A DNA stretch of 64,000 nucleotides, taken from Aeromonas schubertii (GTDB lineage: Bacteria > Pseudomonadota > Gammaproteobacteria > Enterobacterales > Aeromonadaceae). The notes beneath the pieces are model-generated. The model did not search any database. It saw only the letters and a program-made list of their open reading frames with translations, and was not told where the DNA came from. The DNA lies in the NCBI RefSeq assembly GCF_000820105.1, contig NZ_CDDB01000041.1, forward strand, positions 56,266-120,265, given 5' to 3'. Shown piece by piece: positions 1 to 8,777 of the stretch (positions within the stretch are counted from its first letter, which is position 1; each line of letters starts with the position of its first letter). Both the position numbers and the translations under genes were made by a program.

Positions 1-186
1 GCGTGACGGGGCGGCGTTCTGACCCCGCTCGGGCAGGGCGCCCAGCAGGGCGGCGAGCAGGCTGCTCTTGCCGCAGCCACTGGGCCCCATCAGGGTCAGC
101 GGGGCGCCGGGGGCGATGGAAAAGTCGGGCACCCTGAGCAGGGGGCGCTCCCCTTGATAGAGGGTAAAGGATTGCACGCTCAGCAT
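1..186 (-). CDS. ynjD: ABC transporter ATP-binding protein, YnjD-like (N-terminal part; truncated by window edge)
   Basis: Only the first 62 codons lie in the window. They read as the start of an ABC ATPase: a short beta-rich N-terminus followed by a Walker A motif (GPSGCGKSS, about residues 35-43). The ATG at 186 overlaps the stop of the permease gene by 7 bases (ATGCTGA), which indicates translational coupling. By analogy with E. coli ynjBCD this is the cytoplasmic energising subunit of an uptake system whose substrate is not experimentally settled; thiamine-type compounds have been suggested from similarity. The Q-loop, signature and Walker B lie outside the window. Confidence 0.85.
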   Translation of the reverse strand, partial: MLSVQSFTLYQGERPLLRVPDFSIAPGAPLTLMGPSGCGKSSLLAALLGALPERGQNAAPSR

Positions 187-1808
187 GGGCGACGCTCCAG
201 AGGGTTGATGCGGCCCGGCAGCCAGAGGGCCAGCAGGAAGGCGGCCAGGGGAATAAGCAGTTGCAGCAGGGCATAGAGCCCGGCCAGCCGGCGGTTGAGG
301 CCGCTGCCGATGGCCACCGCCTCCGTGGTCAGGGTCATCACCCGGCCGCCGCCGAGCAGCAGGGTCGGCAGGTATTGGGCCAGGCTGACCGCCACCCCGA
401 CCGCCAGGGCGGCCAGCAGGGGGCGGGCGAGCAGGGGCAGCTTGATGCGCCACCAGGCTCGCCAGGGGGAGGCTCCCAGGGCGCGGGCGCACAGGAGCAA
501 CCGCTCATCGAAACTATGCCAGGGGCCACGCAGGCACAGATACACATAGGGGAAGACAAACAGCAGCTGGCCCCAGACCACCCAGCCGATCCCCGGGGTT
601 GTGTCCAGATAGGCCAGGGCCTGATCCAAGCCGATCAGCAGGCTCGCCTGAGGCAGCAACAGGGGCAGGCAGAGCAGCCACAATGGCCAGGGGCGACGCT
701 CGCTCTCCAGCACCAGCAGGGCCCAGAGGGCGGCAAGCCACGTCGTGACCAGCGCCAGCGCCAGTGTGGTGCCGAGCAAAGGCAGCGCCGTCGGCAGCGC
801 CTCCTGCCATCCCAGCGAGGAGAGATGGGTGGGAAAGAGATCGGGAAAACGCCAGCGGCGAGTCACCGACCAGAGCAAGAGGGCGAGCAGTATGGCGCCA
901 TTCACTGCGAGCAGCAGACCGGTGAGGGCTGCGGGCCAGCGGCGGGCCCGGGCCGGGCGGCGGTGGCCGTCAAGCTGGCGGTGCCTGAGCCCCCGGCAGG
1001 CGAGATACTCGAGCCATCGCAACAGGGCGAGCAGCAAGAGCGCCGCGCTGAGCAGCAGCAGGGCACCCTGATGGGCGAGCCGGTGCAAGGAGAGGTCAGC
1101 CTCCCGGCTCCAGAGCCAGAGACGCTGGGCCAGCACCGGGGGGGCGTCGGGGCCGAGTAGCAGGGGCAGGTCGACTACCCCGCAGCCATAGGCGGCGATG
1201 GCGGCCAGGGGCAGCCGGATCTTCGGCCAGAGGGCGGGCAGCAGCAGGCGCCACCACACTTGAGCCGGGGAAAAGCCCAGACTCTGGCCGAGATGAAGCT
1301 GGCGGGTCACCTCGTGGCGGTGCAGGGCGGCGAGGGCCATCAGCAGCAGAAAGGGGAGCTCCTTGAGGGTGAGTGCCAGTGTCAACCCCAGTCCGAGGGG
1401 GTCACGCAGGGTCTGCCAGTCTGGCGGAAGGCTCCATCCGAGCAGCTGGGCGGGCAGGCGCAGCAGCCAGCCCGAGGGGGCAACGAGAAAGGCGAGTCCC
1501 ACCGCGAAGGCCACGTGGGGCAGGGCCAACAGGGGGGAGAGCCACCGCTCGAGGCGGCGCAAAGGGGGGCTCTCCCAGCCATGGGCCAGCAGGGCGAAGG
1601 TGAGCAGCAGGGTGAACAGGGTCGACCCCAGGGAGACCCCCAGGGTCAGTAGCAGCGAGGTGGCAAGCCCGGGGGCGGCCAGCAGGGCCGACCAGCCGGC
1701 CCCATCCCGCAGGGCAGAAAGCAGGGCCCCCAGACCTGCCAACAGGGGCAGGCCGAGCAGCAGCAGGGTGGTGATGAGGGCCAGGGGGCGCAGGCGCTCA
1801 CTGGCCAT
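180..1808 (-). CDS. ynjC: ABC transporter permease, YnjC-like, duplicated permease domains
   Basis: 542-residue polytopic inner-membrane protein, leucine-rich, with two similar halves each ending in a cytoplasmic-loop signature of binding-protein-dependent permeases (first near 'LGFSPAQVWWRLLLPALWP', second near 'LGASPWRAWWRIKLPLLA'). The double-length permease resembles YnjC and the ThiP/FbpB type, where one polypeptide supplies both membrane halves. The reading frame is open further upstream, but the ATG at 1808 (MASERLRP) is chosen because it gives only an 11-base overlap with ynjB and a hydrophobic segment follows immediately. It is the middle gene of ynjB-ynjC-ynjD. Confidence 0.88.
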   Translation of the reverse strand: MASERLRPLALITTLLLLGLPLLAGLGALLSALRDGAGWSALLAAPGLATSLLLTLGVSLGSTLFTLLLTFALLAHGWESPPLRRLERWLSPLLALPHVAFAVGLAFLVAPSGWLLRLPAQLLGWSLPPDWQTLRDPLGLGLTLALTLKELPFLLLMALAALHRHEVTRQLHLGQSLGFSPAQVWWRLLLPALWPKIRLPLAAIAAYGCGVVDLPLLLGPDAPPVLAQRLWLWSREADLSLHRLAHQGALLLLSAALLLLALLRWLEYLACRGLRHRQLDGHRRPARARRWPAALTGLLLAVNGAILLALLLWSVTRRWRFPDLFPTHLSSLGWQEALPTALPLLGTTLALALVTTWLAALWALLVLESERRPWPLWLLCLPLLLPQASLLIGLDQALAYLDTTPGIGWVVWGQLLFVFPYVYLCLRGPWHSFDERLLLCARALGASPWRAWWRIKLPLLARPLLAALAVGVAVSLAQYLPTLLLGGGRVMTLTTEAVAIGSGLNRRLAGLYALLQLLIPLAAFLLALWLPGRINPLERRPC

Positions 1809-2946
1809 AGCGACGGGCCCACTCCCGCTCGAGATAGAGCTGCCAGCTGGGGTGTGGCTCGGCCTGGGCGGCAAAGCGCAGGGCCGGCAGTGTGCCCTTG
1901 GGCAGCGCCTCGGGGCGCAGCACGCCGGGGTCACCCCAGATGGTGGGATCGGCCTTACGGGCCTGAGCCTCCGGGCTGAGCAGGAAGTTGACCACCACTT
2001 TGGCCCCCGCGCGTGCGCGGGCGTTGAAGGGGATGGCGAGGAAGTGAGCGTTGGTGAGCGCCCCCTTTTGCATCACCACGGCTTCGACCCCCTCGGGCAG
2101 ATTGCCGCTTAGCACGCCATAGGCGGCCTCTTGGGGGTTGAAGCTCAGGGCCATGTCCAGCTCGCCGTCATCGAGCAGTTGGCGGCTCTCGGCGGCGCCG
2201 GTGGGAAAAAGCTTGCCGGCGCGCCAGAGGCGAGGGTGCAAGGCATCGAGGAAGGCCCACAGGGGGGCGGTCACCCGGGCCGCATCGCTCTGCCCGGTGG
2301 AACCGTAGAGGGGGGCCGGGTCGGGGATGAGATCCAGCAGCATCTGCTTTAAGAAGCTCGAGCCGTGAAACTGGGGCGGCTTGGGATAGGTGAAGCGCCC
2401 GGGATGGGTTTGGGCCCAGGCGAGCAGGGCCGCGGCATTGGTGGGGGGAGATGGAACGCGCTCTTTGTCGACCATCAGGTTGAGCTGCCCCATGCCCCAG
2501 GGGGCCTCCAGCCCCTCAACCGGTACGGTAAAGTCCCGTTCGACCGGCAGTCCCTCGTCGACCAGCGCCATGTTGGGCAGCTCGGCAGTGAAGGGGGCGC
2601 CGAGCAAGGCGTTATCTTTCATCGACTTAAAATTTTCCCCGTTGACCCAGAGCAGATCCATGGTGCCTTCGCGCGCCTTGCCCGCCCGCTTCTGGGCCAG
2701 CAGAGAGGCGACGCTCGGGGCTATGTCATCGACCTTGACCTGGGTCAGGGTGATATCGAAGCGCTTCTTGATCTCGTCGGCGCTCCAGGCCAGGTAGCGA
2801 TTGACCTCCGGGCTGCCACCCCAGGCGTGCAGATAGACCTGCTGGCCGCGGGCCTCCTGCAGGGTCTGTTGCCACTGACGCTGTGGATCGGCCCAACTGG
2901 GCAGGGTGATCAGGGCCAGCAACAGGGCGGCCATCTCTTTTCTCAT
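1798..2946 (-). CDS. ynjB: ABC transporter periplasmic substrate-binding protein, YnjB-like
   Basis: 382 residues beginning with a clear Sec signal peptide (MRKEMAALLLALITLPSWA, cleavage expected near residue 19-20). The mature part has the extracellular solute-binding family 1 look, including an early 'LHAWGGSPEVNRYLAW' segment. Overall length and order match E. coli YnjB. The gene starts 2 bases after the stop of the upstream oxidoreductase fusion and overlaps ynjC by 11 bases, so it is part of one operon. The ligand cannot be read from the sequence; E. coli annotation as a thiamine-like transporter is a prediction. Confidence 0.87.
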   Translation of the reverse strand: MRKEMAALLLALITLPSWADPQRQWQQTLQEARGQQVYLHAWGGSPEVNRYLAWSADEIKKRFDITLTQVKVDDIAPSVASLLAQKRAGKAREGTMDLLWVNGENFKSMKDNALLGAPFTAELPNMALVDEGLPVERDFTVPVEGLEAPWGMGQLNLMVDKERVPSPPTNAAALLAWAQTHPGRFTYPKPPQFHGSSFLKQMLLDLIPDPAPLYGSTGQSDAARVTAPLWAFLDALHPRLWRAGKLFPTGAAESRQLLDDGELDMALSFNPQEAAYGVLSGNLPEGVEAVVMQKGALTNAHFLAIPFNARARAGAKVVVNFLLSPEAQARKADPTIWGDPGVLRPEALPKGTLPALRFAAQAEPHPSWQLYLEREWARRYGQ

Positions 2947-2948
2947 CC

Positions 2949-5102
2949 TTAAGACTCCGAATGGGGGGGAAGGGGGCCGCGGCGCCAGGCGTGCCAGCGT
3001 CCGGCCAGGGTGAGCAACAGGCCCGGCTTGCGAGCCTGTCGCCAGAGGCCGGCCACGTACTTGTTACCCTCGCTGCGGGTAGGGTAGGGGTGAACGGTCG
3101 CGAGGATCTTGCCAAGGCCGAGCCCGTGCTGCATCGCCAGGGTAAACTCGGCGATGCGCTCTCCCGCCTCGGGCCCTACCAGGGTAACCCCGAGCAGGCG
3201 ATCGCTGCCCGGTGCGGTGAGTACCTCCACAAACCCCTCCCGCTCGGCGTCGCAGATGGCTCGGTCAAGCTCGGCCAGCTCGAAGCGGGTGCGCTCAAAC
3301 CCGATGGTGCGCTCACTCGCCTCCGCTGTGGTGAGGCCGACCCGGGCCAGCTGGGGCTCGGTGTAGACCACCTGGGGAATGGCCCGGTAATCGACCCGAA
3401 AACGGCGCAGGGAGCCAAAGAGGGCGTTGATGGCGGCATACCACCCCTGATGGGCGGCCACGTGGGTGAGCTGGTAAGGTCCTGCGACATCCCCCACCGC
3501 CAGGATGGAGGGGTGAGTGGTGGCGAGGGAGTCATCCACCCGAATGGTGCCCTGGGCGGTGAGCTCTACCCCCAACGCCTCGAGACCGAAACCGGTTACG
3601 TTGGCCTGGCGCCCCAGGGCCAGCAGCAGGGTATCACCGGTGATCCTGTGTTCATCCTGTTCCTTTAGAAGGTGCAGGGTAATCGCCTCTCCGTCTTGCG
3701 CCACGGCCAGAGTCTGGCAGGCCAGCTTTACATCGACACCACAGCTGCGCAGCGTCTTTTCGATCACCCTTGCCGCATCGGGCTCCTCCCGGGGCAGCAG
3801 GCGCTCGGCCTGCTCGATCAGGGTGACCGGAACGCCGAGCAGGGCGAAGGCCTGTGCCAGCTCGCAGCCGATGGGGCCGCCTCCCAGGATCATCAGATGG
3901 CGCGGCGGGCGGCGAAGATCCCACAGGGTGTCGGAGGTGAGGTAGTTTACCCCCTCAAGCCCGGGTATGGGGGGCACGCGCGGCCTTGCGCCGGTGGCGA
4001 TCACCAGATGACGGGCGGTCAGCACGGCCCCGTTCACCTCGACCGACCAGGGCGAGCGCAGGTGTGCCCGCCCCTCGATGCACTCGACCCCCAGCCCCTG
4101 GTAGCGCTCGATGGAGTCGTGAGGAGCCACCTCAGTGATCACCCGGGCCACCCGCTCCATCACGGCAGCAAAGTCGGGCTGGCTCTGGCCAGGGCTGAAG
4201 CCAAGCTCGGCGGCGCGGCGCTGCTCGGCGGCGAAGCGGGCCGAGCGCAGCAGCGCCTTGGAGGGGACACAGCCGTGGTTGAGGCAATCCCCCCCCATGG
4301 CCCTGGCCTCGATAAGCCCGACCCGGGCCCCGGTCACGGCGGCGATGTAGCTGGTGACCAGCCCCCCGGCACCGGCGCCCACCACCAGCAGGTTGTAATC
4401 AAAGTGTTTGGGCTTGGGCCAGCGTTGCCGACGGCGTCGCTCGGCCAGCCGAGCGGCGATGAACTTGCCCAGCCAGGGCAGCAGCCCGAGCAGGCAGAGG
4501 GTGGTGATCAGGGCGGGCGACAGCACCTCCCCGGTACTGGCCAGGGTGGCGAGCTCGCTGCCCGCCAGCACATAGATGCAGGTCGCCGGCAGCATGCCGA
4601 GCTGGCTGACCCAGGCATAGGTGGTCAGGGGCATGCGGGTGAGCCCCATCAAGAGATTGACCATGAAGAAGGGGAAGAGGGGGACCAGGCGCAGGGTCAT
4701 AAGGTAATAGATGCCATCTCGCTCCAGTCCGCCGTTGATGCGCTCGAGTTGTGGGCCGAAGCGGCGGCTCACTACGCCGCGCAGCAGATAGCGGGCCGAG
4801 AGAAAGGCCAGAGAGGCGCCGAGGGTACTGGCCAGGGAGACCAGCAGCAGCCCCCAGCCAATCCCGAGCAGGGCGCTGCCCCCCAGGGTGAGCAGGGTGG
4901 CCCCCGGCAGGGAGAGGCCGGTGCTCAGCACATAGAGAAAAAAGAAGCCGAGTGCGGCCAGAAGGAAGTGCCCGTCGACCCAGGCCTGCCACTGAGCCTG
5001 GTGGCGCTGCAGACTGGCGAGGTTGAGCCACTGCCCCAGATCGAGGGCGTAGTAACTGCCCACCAGGGCGAGCAGCAGGCAGAGCAGTACCCCGCGTCTC
5101 AT
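2949..5102 (-). CDS. Bifunctional TVP38/TMEM64 membrane domain fused to FAD-dependent pyridine nucleotide-disulfide oxidoreductase
   Basis: 717 residues. Residues about 1-230 are a TVP38/TMEM64 (SNARE-associated/DedA-like) membrane region with several hydrophobic helices. From about residue 235 there is a complete class I flavin disulfide oxidoreductase: N-terminal FAD-binding GAGAGG, redox-active CLNHGC near residues 272-277, NAD(P)-binding GGGPIGCE, the second FAD motif ending LAVGDVAG, and a C-terminal dimerisation domain with the catalytic-base region VHPYPTRSE near residue 670. The active-site cysteine pair is intact. The mercuric-reductase-specific N-terminal HMA domain and C-terminal vicinal cysteines are absent, so mercury reduction is unlikely. 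The start at 5102 overlaps the ynjA stop as ATGA. The architecture occurs in other proteobacteria; the substrate is unknown. Confidence 0.9.
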   Translation of the reverse strand: MRRGVLLCLLLALVGSYYALDLGQWLNLASLQRHQAQWQAWVDGHFLLAALGFFFLYVLSTGLSLPGATLLTLGGSALLGIGWGLLLVSLASTLGASLAFLSARYLLRGVVSRRFGPQLERINGGLERDGIYYLMTLRLVPLFPFFMVNLLMGLTRMPLTTYAWVSQLGMLPATCIYVLAGSELATLASTGEVLSPALITTLCLLGLLPWLGKFIAARLAERRRRQRWPKPKHFDYNLLVVGAGAGGLVTSYIAAVTGARVGLIEARAMGGDCLNHGCVPSKALLRSARFAAEQRRAAELGFSPGQSQPDFAAVMERVARVITEVAPHDSIERYQGLGVECIEGRAHLRSPWSVEVNGAVLTARHLVIATGARPRVPPIPGLEGVNYLTSDTLWDLRRPPRHLMILGGGPIGCELAQAFALLGVPVTLIEQAERLLPREEPDAARVIEKTLRSCGVDVKLACQTLAVAQDGEAITLHLLKEQDEHRITGDTLLLALGRQANVTGFGLEALGVELTAQGTIRVDDSLATTHPSILAVGDVAGPYQLTHVAAHQGWYAAINALFGSLRRFRVDYRAIPQVVYTEPQLARVGLTTAEASERTIGFERTRFELAELDRAICDAEREGFVEVLTAPGSDRLLGVTLVGPEAGERIAEFTLAMQHGLGLGKILATVHPYPTRSEGNKYVAGLWRQARKPGLLLTLAGRWHAWRRGPLPPHSES

Positions 5103-5665
5103 CGTGGCGCCCCTGAGCCGGGCTGCACCGGCAGCTGGCAAAAGCCCTGGGTTGGCACGTCGAGGGCGGCGTTGAACTTGGCCGACATGTTTTGAAAGGC
5201 GATGAGGCCGGTGAGCTCGACCAGGGCGTCGTCGTCAAACCAGGGGCGCAGCCGCGCCACCTGATCGTCGTTGACACCATCGAGGCCAGTCATCGCCTCG
5301 GCGTAATCGAGCACGGCCCGCTCGCGTTCGTCAAACAGCGGCGAGTCGCGCCAGCTCGCCAGGGCCTCGACCTTGTCGCTCGAGCCGGCCCGCTCCACCA
5401 GGGTCATGGCGTTGATATCGACGCAGAAGCGGCACCAGTTGAGCTGGGAGACCCGTACCGTGACCAGGGAACGCAGCACGGGGTCAATGGGGGAGCGGCG
5501 GCGGTTGATCACCCCGTAGAGGGTCGCCACGGCGGCGAAGAGGCGAGGGGAGCGCCCCCAGCATTTGCCGGGGATCAACACCTGGCCATAGTTGCGTTTT
5601 TGCAGCCAGAAAAAGGGTTTGATAAACCAGGCATACTCCCGGTCCGGTTTCAGTTCGATGCGCAT
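5099..5665 (-). CDS. ynjA: Carboxymuconolactone decarboxylase/AhpD-family protein, YnjA-like
   Basis: 188 residues of the AhpD-like alpha-helical fold. The conserved redox pair is visible as WCRFCVDINAM (CxxC followed by a conserved acidic/Asn-Ala stretch), about residues 79-89, as in alkylhydroperoxidase D-like proteins. It is the first gene of the ynj cluster, as in E. coli ynjABCD, and is translationally coupled (ATGA) to the TVP38/oxidoreductase fusion. Two adjacent dithiol redox proteins suggest a shared redox function, but that is inference. The start at 5665 has no competing downstream ATG before the conserved domain. Confidence 0.85.
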   Translation of the reverse strand: MRIELKPDREYAWFIKPFFWLQKRNYGQVLIPGKCWGRSPRLFAAVATLYGVINRRRSPIDPVLRSLVTVRVSQLNWCRFCVDINAMTLVERAGSSDKVEALASWRDSPLFDERERAVLDYAEAMTGLDGVNDDQVARLRPWFDDDALVELTGLIAFQNMSAKFNAALDVPTQGFCQLPVQPGSGAPR

Positions 5666-5680
5666 GAGACTCCCTTAACA

Positions 5681-6382
5681 TCAATGGCGTGTGGTGGTGC
5701 CGCCAGGGGCATGGCGGGCGAGCTCCCGGTCGAGATCCTGCATAAAGGCGACGATGCGGGCCCGGTTCGCCCCGAGATCCGATTGCCCGACCCGGGAGGC
5801 CGAGCGCATGTCGACCCGGGTCTCCTGTCCCACCCGGATGCGCAGGGCGATGTCGTCCACAAAGCCAAACCAGGGGCTGGTGGCGACGGCCTGTAGCCCT
5901 TGTGGGGTGCGCAGGGTCTGCCAGCCGCGCGCCTGCATCAGGGTCTCGGCCACGGCGATAACCTGGCCGGGCAGGGCGGCGGTATAGAGAGGACCCGGAT
6001 TGTCGGCAAAGGCTTTCAATATCCCCTGATTGACCGGCAGATCGCCCTCACCGCGCAGCTGCTCGGCCCAGAGCAGGGGCGGAGGGGAATAGGGATCGGT
6101 GGCCACGTCGTTTTGCAGCGGGTGGCGCAGGGCCTGGGCCATAAACCAGAGCAGGGGGAGCAGGGGAAGGGCGCCGAGCAGGGCGCTCACACGCTGGGGA
6201 CGCCAGGGGAGTCGCAGCAGCAGAAAGAGGGCGATCAGGGCCGAGGCGCCGCAGCTGATAAACCCGCTCCACCAGGGCCAGAGGCCGAGTCGGGTCAGCA
6301 GGGGACCGGCCAACAGCAGGCTCCAGGCGAGCAGGGGCAGGATCAGATGTGATGGCATGATGGCGACCAGAATCGAGTGCAA
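5681..6382 (-). CDS. DUF1499 family membrane protein
   Basis: 233 residues if the TTG at 6382 is used, 225 if the in-frame ATG at 6358 is used; the ATG lacks a convincing ribosome-binding site, so the start is unresolved. The N-terminal half has three hydrophobic segments. The C-terminal half (from about residue 110) is a DUF1499 domain, recognised by 'VDMRSASRVGQSDLGANRARI', the most conserved stretch of that family. The function is unknown. It lies 15 bp upstream of ynjA on the same strand, so it may be co-transcribed with the ynj operon. Confidence 0.8.
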   Translation of the reverse strand: MHSILVAIMPSHLILPLLAWSLLLAGPLLTRLGLWPWWSGFISCGASALIALFLLLRLPWRPQRVSALLGALPLLPLLWFMAQALRHPLQNDVATDPYSPPPLLWAEQLRGEGDLPVNQGILKAFADNPGPLYTAALPGQVIAVAETLMQARGWQTLRTPQGLQAVATSPWFGFVDDIALRIRVGQETRVDMRSASRVGQSDLGANRARIVAFMQDLDRELARHAPGGTTTRH

Positions 6383-6415
6383 GCCCTAAAGGATACCGCT
6401 AATCCTATGATCCCG

Positions 6416-6754
6416 TTAAGTTTCTTTATCCGTTTCCTGCTCCCATCTGGCGGCGAGGCGCACCAGATCGTCGACGATGCGATGACACTCGCGGCCACGC
6501 GGTGTGATGGAGTAGGTCACCTGGGGCGGTATGGTGGCGACCACCTCCCGCGCCAGCAGAGCGGCGGCCTCCAGCTCTCTCAGGCGCTCGGTCAATATCT
6601 TGGTGGAGATGGGGTCGAGGCGGCGCTTGAGCTCGCCAAAGCGCTGGGGCCCCTCTGCCCCCAGCACCCAGATGATGTGCGCCGACCACTTGGCAAAAAG
6701 GATCTGGAGCAGGCCGTCGACCGGACAGTGAGCTTGTTCGCTGCGTTCTCTCAT
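6416..6754 (-). CDS. HxlR/MarR-type winged-helix transcriptional regulator
   Basis: 112 residues with the HxlR pattern: an N-terminal cysteine (HCPVDGLLQILFAKWSAHIIWVL), the recognition region 'GPQRFGELKRRLDPISTKILTERLRELEAAALLAR' and the wing 'PPQVTYSITPRGREC'. HxlR proteins such as YodB, CatR and QorR often sense electrophiles or quinones through the conserved Cys and repress a divergently transcribed reductase. Here the neighbour across an 87-bp divergent region is a quinone oxidoreductase, which supports that role by inference. Two inverted repeats in the shared promoter are candidate operators. Confidence 0.88.
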   Translation of the reverse strand: MRERSEQAHCPVDGLLQILFAKWSAHIIWVLGAEGPQRFGELKRRLDPISTKILTERLRELEAAALLAREVVATIPPQVTYSITPRGRECHRIVDDLVRLAARWEQETDKET

Positions 6755-6792
6755 TTGGTTACCAAAAGGAATCTACTTTAAAAAAGAAAGTA
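6754..6792. promoter_or_regulatory. Candidate HxlR operators in the hxlR/qor divergent promoter
   Basis: Two inverted repeats sit between the genes. TTTGGT-T-ACCAAA at 6754-6766 overlaps the first bases of the hxlR gene. TACTTT-N6-AAAGTA at 6775-6792 lies centrally; its TACT...AGTA form resembles sites bound by HxlR-type quinone sensors. Assignment is by position and symmetry only. Confidence 0.4.
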
Positions 6793-6841
6793 ACTCTGCC
6801 ACTCTCGCTCCCGCAGGTCAATCCAAGCGGAGAACAGACGA

Positions 6842-7807
6842 ATGAATGCTATCTATTTGCGAGCGTTTGGTGGTGTAGAGCAGCTGGTGGGCGGGCTTCA
6901 GCCGCGGCCGGTTGCCGCGCCGGGTGAAGTGCTGGTCGAGGTGGAGGCCTCGGGCATCAACCTGGCTGACACTTATATTCGCCGGGGGGCCTTTCCCATC
7001 GAGGAGTCATTGCCCTTCATCCCTGGCATGGAGGGGGTGGGACGGATTCTGGCACTGGGTGAGGGGGTCGGCGGCGTCAGGGTGGGTGAGCGGGTTGTCT
7101 TTGCCGCGCCGGGCAGTTACGGCGCCTATGTGACCATCCCCCTGCAAGGGGCCGCGCCCTGGATATCCCTGGCCCCGGCTCCCGAGGGGTTACCGCTGGC
7201 CGAGCTTGCGTCCCTTGGCATGGCGGGCCGCACGGCCTGGGGCTTGGTTAACCGGTTCGTGACCGGGGGAGGAAAAGCCCTGGTTTATGCCGGTGCCGGC
7301 GGGGTGGGGTCCATCCTCATTCAGCTTCTGCGTCGCCGCGGGATCGAGGTGATGGCCATGGCGGGATCGCCGCACAAGGCGCAGGCGGTAAGAGCGCTCG
7401 GAGCCAGGGCGGTCGAGTATCGGCGTCAGCCGCTGGAGGAGGGGGGCTTTGACTATATCTTCAACGGCGTGGGTGGCGCGAGCCTGGCTCGGGATGTGGC
7501 ACGCCTGGCGCCTCAGGGTCACCTCATCTGGTACGGCTTTGCCGAGGAGGCCGGGGCGCCGGGTCTGATGGAGGCGCTGCAGGCCCACTTTATGGCCGCC
7601 CCCTCCCTGCACCTCTTTAACGGTGGCCTGATGAGCACAGCGCAAAATCGCGCCGCCTATGAGGAACTGATCGGCGGGCTCGAGGAGGGGTGGTTAAGGA
7701 TTCAGATCGGCGCTCTTTACGGCCCGGAGCAGATTGGTGAGGCGCACCGCCATCTGGAGAGCGGCCAGTCACAGGGCAAGTTGGTGCTGATGCGCTCCCG
7801 GACGTGA
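6842..7807 (+). CDS. NADPH:quinone oxidoreductase, zinc-independent MDR family (QOR-like)
   Basis: 321 residues of the medium-chain dehydrogenase/reductase superfamily. It has the N-terminal GroES-like domain ('GEVLVEVEASGINLADTYIRRG', 'PGMEGVGRI') and a Rossmann NADPH-binding motif 'YAGAGGVGSILIQL' near residues 150-165. Catalytic and structural zinc ligands of alcohol dehydrogenases are absent, as expected for QOR. It probably reduces quinones or other electrophilic enones in the cytoplasm. It is transcribed divergently from the HxlR regulator that likely controls it. The ATG at 6842 precedes the conserved first strand. Confidence 0.87.
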   Translation: MNAIYLRAFGGVEQLVGGLQPRPVAAPGEVLVEVEASGINLADTYIRRGAFPIEESLPFIPGMEGVGRILALGEGVGGVRVGERVVFAAPGSYGAYVTIPLQGAAPWISLAPAPEGLPLAELASLGMAGRTAWGLVNRFVTGGGKALVYAGAGGVGSILIQLLRRRGIEVMAMAGSPHKAQAVRALGARAVEYRRQPLEEGGFDYIFNGVGGASLARDVARLAPQGHLIWYGFAEEAGAPGLMEALQAHFMAAPSLHLFNGGLMSTAQNRAAYEELIGGLEEGWLRIQIGALYGPEQIGEAHRHLESGQSQGKLVLMRSRT

Positions 7808-7823
7808 TCGGCGCGGGGCCGGG

Positions 7824-8102
7824 TTAGCGACGGTAGAGGACCTTGATCAGGTGAAAGCCGAACTTGGTGCGCACCGGCCCCAATACCTTGAGCAGCTCTC
7901 CTTTGAAGACGGCGTCATCGAAGGCCTTGACCATGTCGCCTTTGAAAAATTCCCCCAGATCGCCGCCCCGCTTGCCCGAGGGGCAGGTGGAGTGGCGTTT
8001 GGCCAGCTGGCCGAAGTCGGCGCCCTTGTCGAGCTTCTCCTTGAGTGCCAGGCATTCACGCTCGGTTTTGACCAGGATGTGCAGGGCGCAGGCGGTTTTC
8101 AT
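7824..8102 (-). CDS. ppiC: Peptidyl-prolyl cis-trans isomerase, small parvulin (PpiC)
   Basis: 92 residues, the length of E. coli PpiC (parvulin 10). Visible family features: 'ALHILVKTE' N-terminal strand, '[24 protein letters not shown]' central motif, 'VKAFDDAVF' and the C-terminal '[13 protein letters not shown]'. It is a single-domain cytoplasmic proline isomerase. The frame is open upstream, but the ATG at 8102 fits the family length exactly. It converges with the quinone oxidoreductase gene, with 16 bp between stops. Confidence 0.93.
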   Translation of the reverse strand: MKTACALHILVKTERECLALKEKLDKGADFGQLAKRHSTCPSGKRGGDLGEFFKGDMVKAFDDAVFKGELLKVLGPVRTKFGFHLIKVLYRR

Positions 8103-8133
8103 AACGACTCCTTGGGATGGTGGGGCCGCAAGG

Positions 8134-8508
8134 TTACCGGAAAACCCGTGCCACGTCAGCCTGTCGCTCGGCGCGGGCGCGCGCTTGCCAGATAAGCTCG
8201 AGGCCGAGGGCGCCATAAAGGAGCCAGACGGCGAGCGGATCGACCCAGCTCTCCCCCAGCGTCAGCACAACAGAGGCTGCGGCCAGTAACCACAGGGGAG
8301 TGATGCCCAGGCGCACCGGAGCCGGCAAGCCGGAGGTCAGGGCCAGTCCCAGCAGCAGGGCGAGCCCTACCGGAAGGTTCAGCGCCACAAAGGAGAGGGC
8401 CTGCTCCCCCTGCATGCCGCACAGCAGCGCCAGCAAGGCGCTCATGCTGGCCAAAAAGGTCATGAATTCGAGACGATCACCCAGATAGTCGGCCACTTTT
8501 TCGCTCAT
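8134..8508 (-). CDS. Small integral membrane protein of unknown function
   Basis: 124 residues, starting at an ATG preceded by a good Shine-Dalgarno (GGGAGCAG). After a short charged N-terminus ([15 protein letters not shown]) there are about four hydrophobic segments, and the C-terminus is Arg/Ala-rich ([17 protein letters not shown]), predicted cytoplasmic. I do not recognise a named family. It is 31 bp upstream of ppiC on the same strand and may be co-transcribed with it. Confidence 0.65.
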   Translation of the reverse strand: MSEKVADYLGDRLEFMTFLASMSALLALLCGMQGEQALSFVALNLPVGLALLLGLALTSGLPAPVRLGITPLWLLAAASVVLTLGESWVDPLAVWLLYGALGLELIWQARARAERQADVARVFR

Positions 8509-8777
8509 TTCGCTGCTCCCCCTGTTGTGGATGTGATGAGTCTGGCGGGTTTGGCGGCCCCTTGGCAGCGCAATGAATCGATTGGGGCAAACGAGTGAAA
8601 CGAAGGTGTGAGTTGGGCAGATCCTCGACAAGTGGCGACAAAGATGGTCTCGATGGCCGCAACATGTTAAAAAATCAGGCAAAAGAGAGGGGAGGACGAG
8701 ATTCTTGCCGCGCCGGGTGTGCTAGGATACTGGCGCTCAAAAGGGTCTCTAAACAATCGAAACGGTGAGGAGTGGCA

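Noticed and set aside
2949-5102. Mercuric reductase
   Set aside because: The redox domain is similar, but there is no HMA domain, no C-terminal vicinal cysteines and no mer genes nearby.
3672-5195. A 507-codon plus-strand frame opposite the oxidoreductase fusion
   Set aside because: Low-complexity Gly/Gln-rich translation typical of an antisense shadow; no domain.
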